Below are positions 63,105 through 64,000 of a stretch of DNA of 64,000 nt, one piece after another. The position numbers and the translations under genes are program-made. This stretch comes from a bacterium (GTDB taxonomy: Bacteria; Patescibacteriota; Microgenomatia; UBA1406; GWC2-37-13). How positions within the stretch are numbered: the first letter of the stretch is position 1; each line of letters opens with the position of its first letter. The notes under the pieces were generated by a model that was not told where the DNA came from, made no database searches, and saw only the letters and a program-made list of their open reading frames with translations. The stretch lies in assembly GCA_021825445.1 (NCBI GenBank), contig JAKAHA010000001.1:1-64000 (forward strand). The letters run 5' to 3'.

Positions 63105-64000
63105 TTAAAAATACTTCTTCAAATTCTTTTTTATTCTTTCTTCAATTGGGTATTCAAAGGCTTTGAATTTTTTGCCGGTGAGTTTTTCGTAGACTCCGAT
63201 ATAACGCTGGGCGACAGCGACGGCTAGTTCATTAGCCATTGGAGGTGGAGGACCATCGCCTCGATACCCTCTCTTTACATACCAAAGTCGCAAAAATTCT
63301 TTATCAAAGTTTTCCGGTTCTAGTCCCTTTTCAAATCGACTCTTGTAAGTTTTTGCAATCCAGAAACGGGATGAATCCGGCGTGTGGATTTCATCAATCA
63401 AAGTAAGTTTCCCGTTATGCAATCCAAATTCATATTTTGTATCGACCAAGATCAATCCCTTGGAAAGACAAAGCTTTGTTCCATATTTAAAAAGAGCCAA
63501 TGCAGTTTTTTCCATTTGTTTATAAAGTTTTTCACTGATTAATTTCTTCTTGATTATTTGTTCCCTTGTAAGTCTCTCATCATGACCCACGGCACCAACC
63601 AATGGGTGAGTGGTTGGGGTGATGACTGGCTCTTCAAGTTTTTGATTTTTTTTCAAACCATCTGGAAATTTTAGTCCATAGATGACTCTTTCACCTTTTT
63701 CATATGATCCCCAGATAGAGGTGTTTGTGACTCCAGAAATATATCCACGGACAACCATTTCAACAGGAATTGGTTCGCAGTTTTTTGTAATCGCAACATT
63801 TGGATCAGGGACTTCGATCAAATGATTATCAATAATTTTTTTTGTTTTATTAAACCAGAAAGCTGCCAATTGATTTAGAACAGCTCCTTTGAAAGGAATA
63901 TTTCCAAGGATCACATCAAAAGCAGATTGGCGGTCGGTCGTAATAAGAATTCTTTTTTTATCTTTAAAATAAATATCTCTTACCTTTCCCTGAAGTTTTT
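63105..64000 (-). CDS. purC: SAICAR synthetase PurC, N-terminus cut by window edge
   Basis: The visible part reads from KLQGKVRDIYFKDKK through ITTDRQSAFDVILGNIPFKG, VEMVVRGYISGVTN, IWGSYEKGERV, KLCLSKGLILVDTKYEFG (part) and IDEIHTPDSSRFWIAKTY to the end at 63105. These are the ATP- and CAIR-binding motifs of the purine enzyme. The frame stays open through SAFDVILG to base 64000, so the GTG at 63914 is not the start; a few N-terminal residues lie outside the window. Confidence 0.93.
   Translation of the reverse strand, partial: KLQGKVRDIYFKDKKRILITTDRQSAFDVILGNIPFKGAVLNQLAAFWFNKTKKIIDNHLIEVPDPNVAITKNCEPIPVEMVVRGYISGVTNTSIWGSYEKGERVIYGLKFPDGLKKNQKLEEPVITPTTHPLVGAVGHDERLTREQIIKKKLISEKLYKQMEKTALALFKYGTKLCLSKGLILVDTKYEFGLHNGKLTLIDEIHTPDSSRFWIAKTYKSRFEKGLEPENFDKEFLRLWYVKRGYRGDGPPPPMANELAVAVAQRYIGVYEKLTGKKFKAFEYPIEERIKKNLKKYF

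Overview
The window is AT-rich bacterial DNA with tightly packed genes on both strands, many of them overlapping by 1-20 nt. Several traits point to a Candidate Phyla Radiation (Patescibacteria) genome, most likely Microgenomates: a DUF5667 protein, tandem VirB2/TrbC-like small membrane proteins, an S23 four-helix protein, a RAYT-type Y1 transposase, a decaprenyl-phosphate phosphoribosyltransferase-like UbiA protein, an archaeal-type triosephosphate isomerase, a tRNA with a group I intron, and patchy biosynthesis. UGA is used as a stop codon, so I see no code 25. The taxonomic placement is inference; there is no rRNA in the window.

Layout. 1-5.2 kb: mscL (cut), a serine module (class V aminotransferase, SerA, SerK-like ParB-fold kinase), an O-antigen ligase-like protein, DUF5667 and HU. 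5.4-15.8 kb: RNase Y, recA-recX, UbiA-type transferase, phosphoglucose/phosphomannose isomerase, hydrolase, FAD oxidoreductase, AI-2E-type permease, ComF. 15.9-19.9 kb: nrdR, B12-dependent nrdJ, cobalamin adenosyltransferase and a DUF6580 membrane protein. 19.9-25 kb: RAYT, Nudix hydrolase, thioredoxin, S23 protein, YifB/ComM, two pilin-like proteins. 25-33.3 kb: glycosyltransferase, tRNA-CAU, FtsB-like, YqeY, exonuclease, Dus, a RelBE-type toxin-antitoxin pair, SdpI/SdpR, MGMT, PanC, DUF167. 33.3-38.6 kb: tRNA-Asn with intron, an HTH-phosphoribosyltransferase regulator, a sensor kinase and small accessory genes. 38.7-45.9 kb: SpeD-like decarboxylase, transaldolase, aminotransferase, CoaBC, GIY-YIG, kinase, SDR. 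46-50.5 kb: Y-family polymerase operon, TIM, SemiSWEET, PAP2, MFS, tRNA-Pro. 50.5-55.7 kb: pgk, gap, glpX-type FBPase, fba, yidD. 55.8-64 kb: trmD, SOD, gltX, small envelope proteins, purM, a HEPN-like protein, purC (cut).

How genes work together. The fba-glpX-gap-pgk run with TIM and PGI/PMI gives a reversible lower glycolysis that includes a gluconeogenic phosphatase. The nrdR-nrdJ-ATR-DUF6580 run looks like a B12-dependent dNTP supply unit. The aminotransferase-SerA-SerK run would make phosphoserine and interconvert it with serine. PanC and CoaBC are a partial coenzyme A route.

The most striking features are: (i) many first-in-transcript genes whose -10 hexamer lies only 6-8 nt before the ATG, implying widespread leaderless transcription; (ii) a group I intron splitting the anticodon of tRNA-Asn(GUU); (iii) GTAG-headed hairpin (REP/REPIN-like) elements near a RAYT transposase, one of them in frame inside the RAYT gene; (iv) regulated promoters with palindromes placed on the hexamers, including an SOS-like box in front of a Y-family polymerase operon; (v) a SpeD homologue that keeps Ser/His/Cys but has lost AdoMet-pocket residues.
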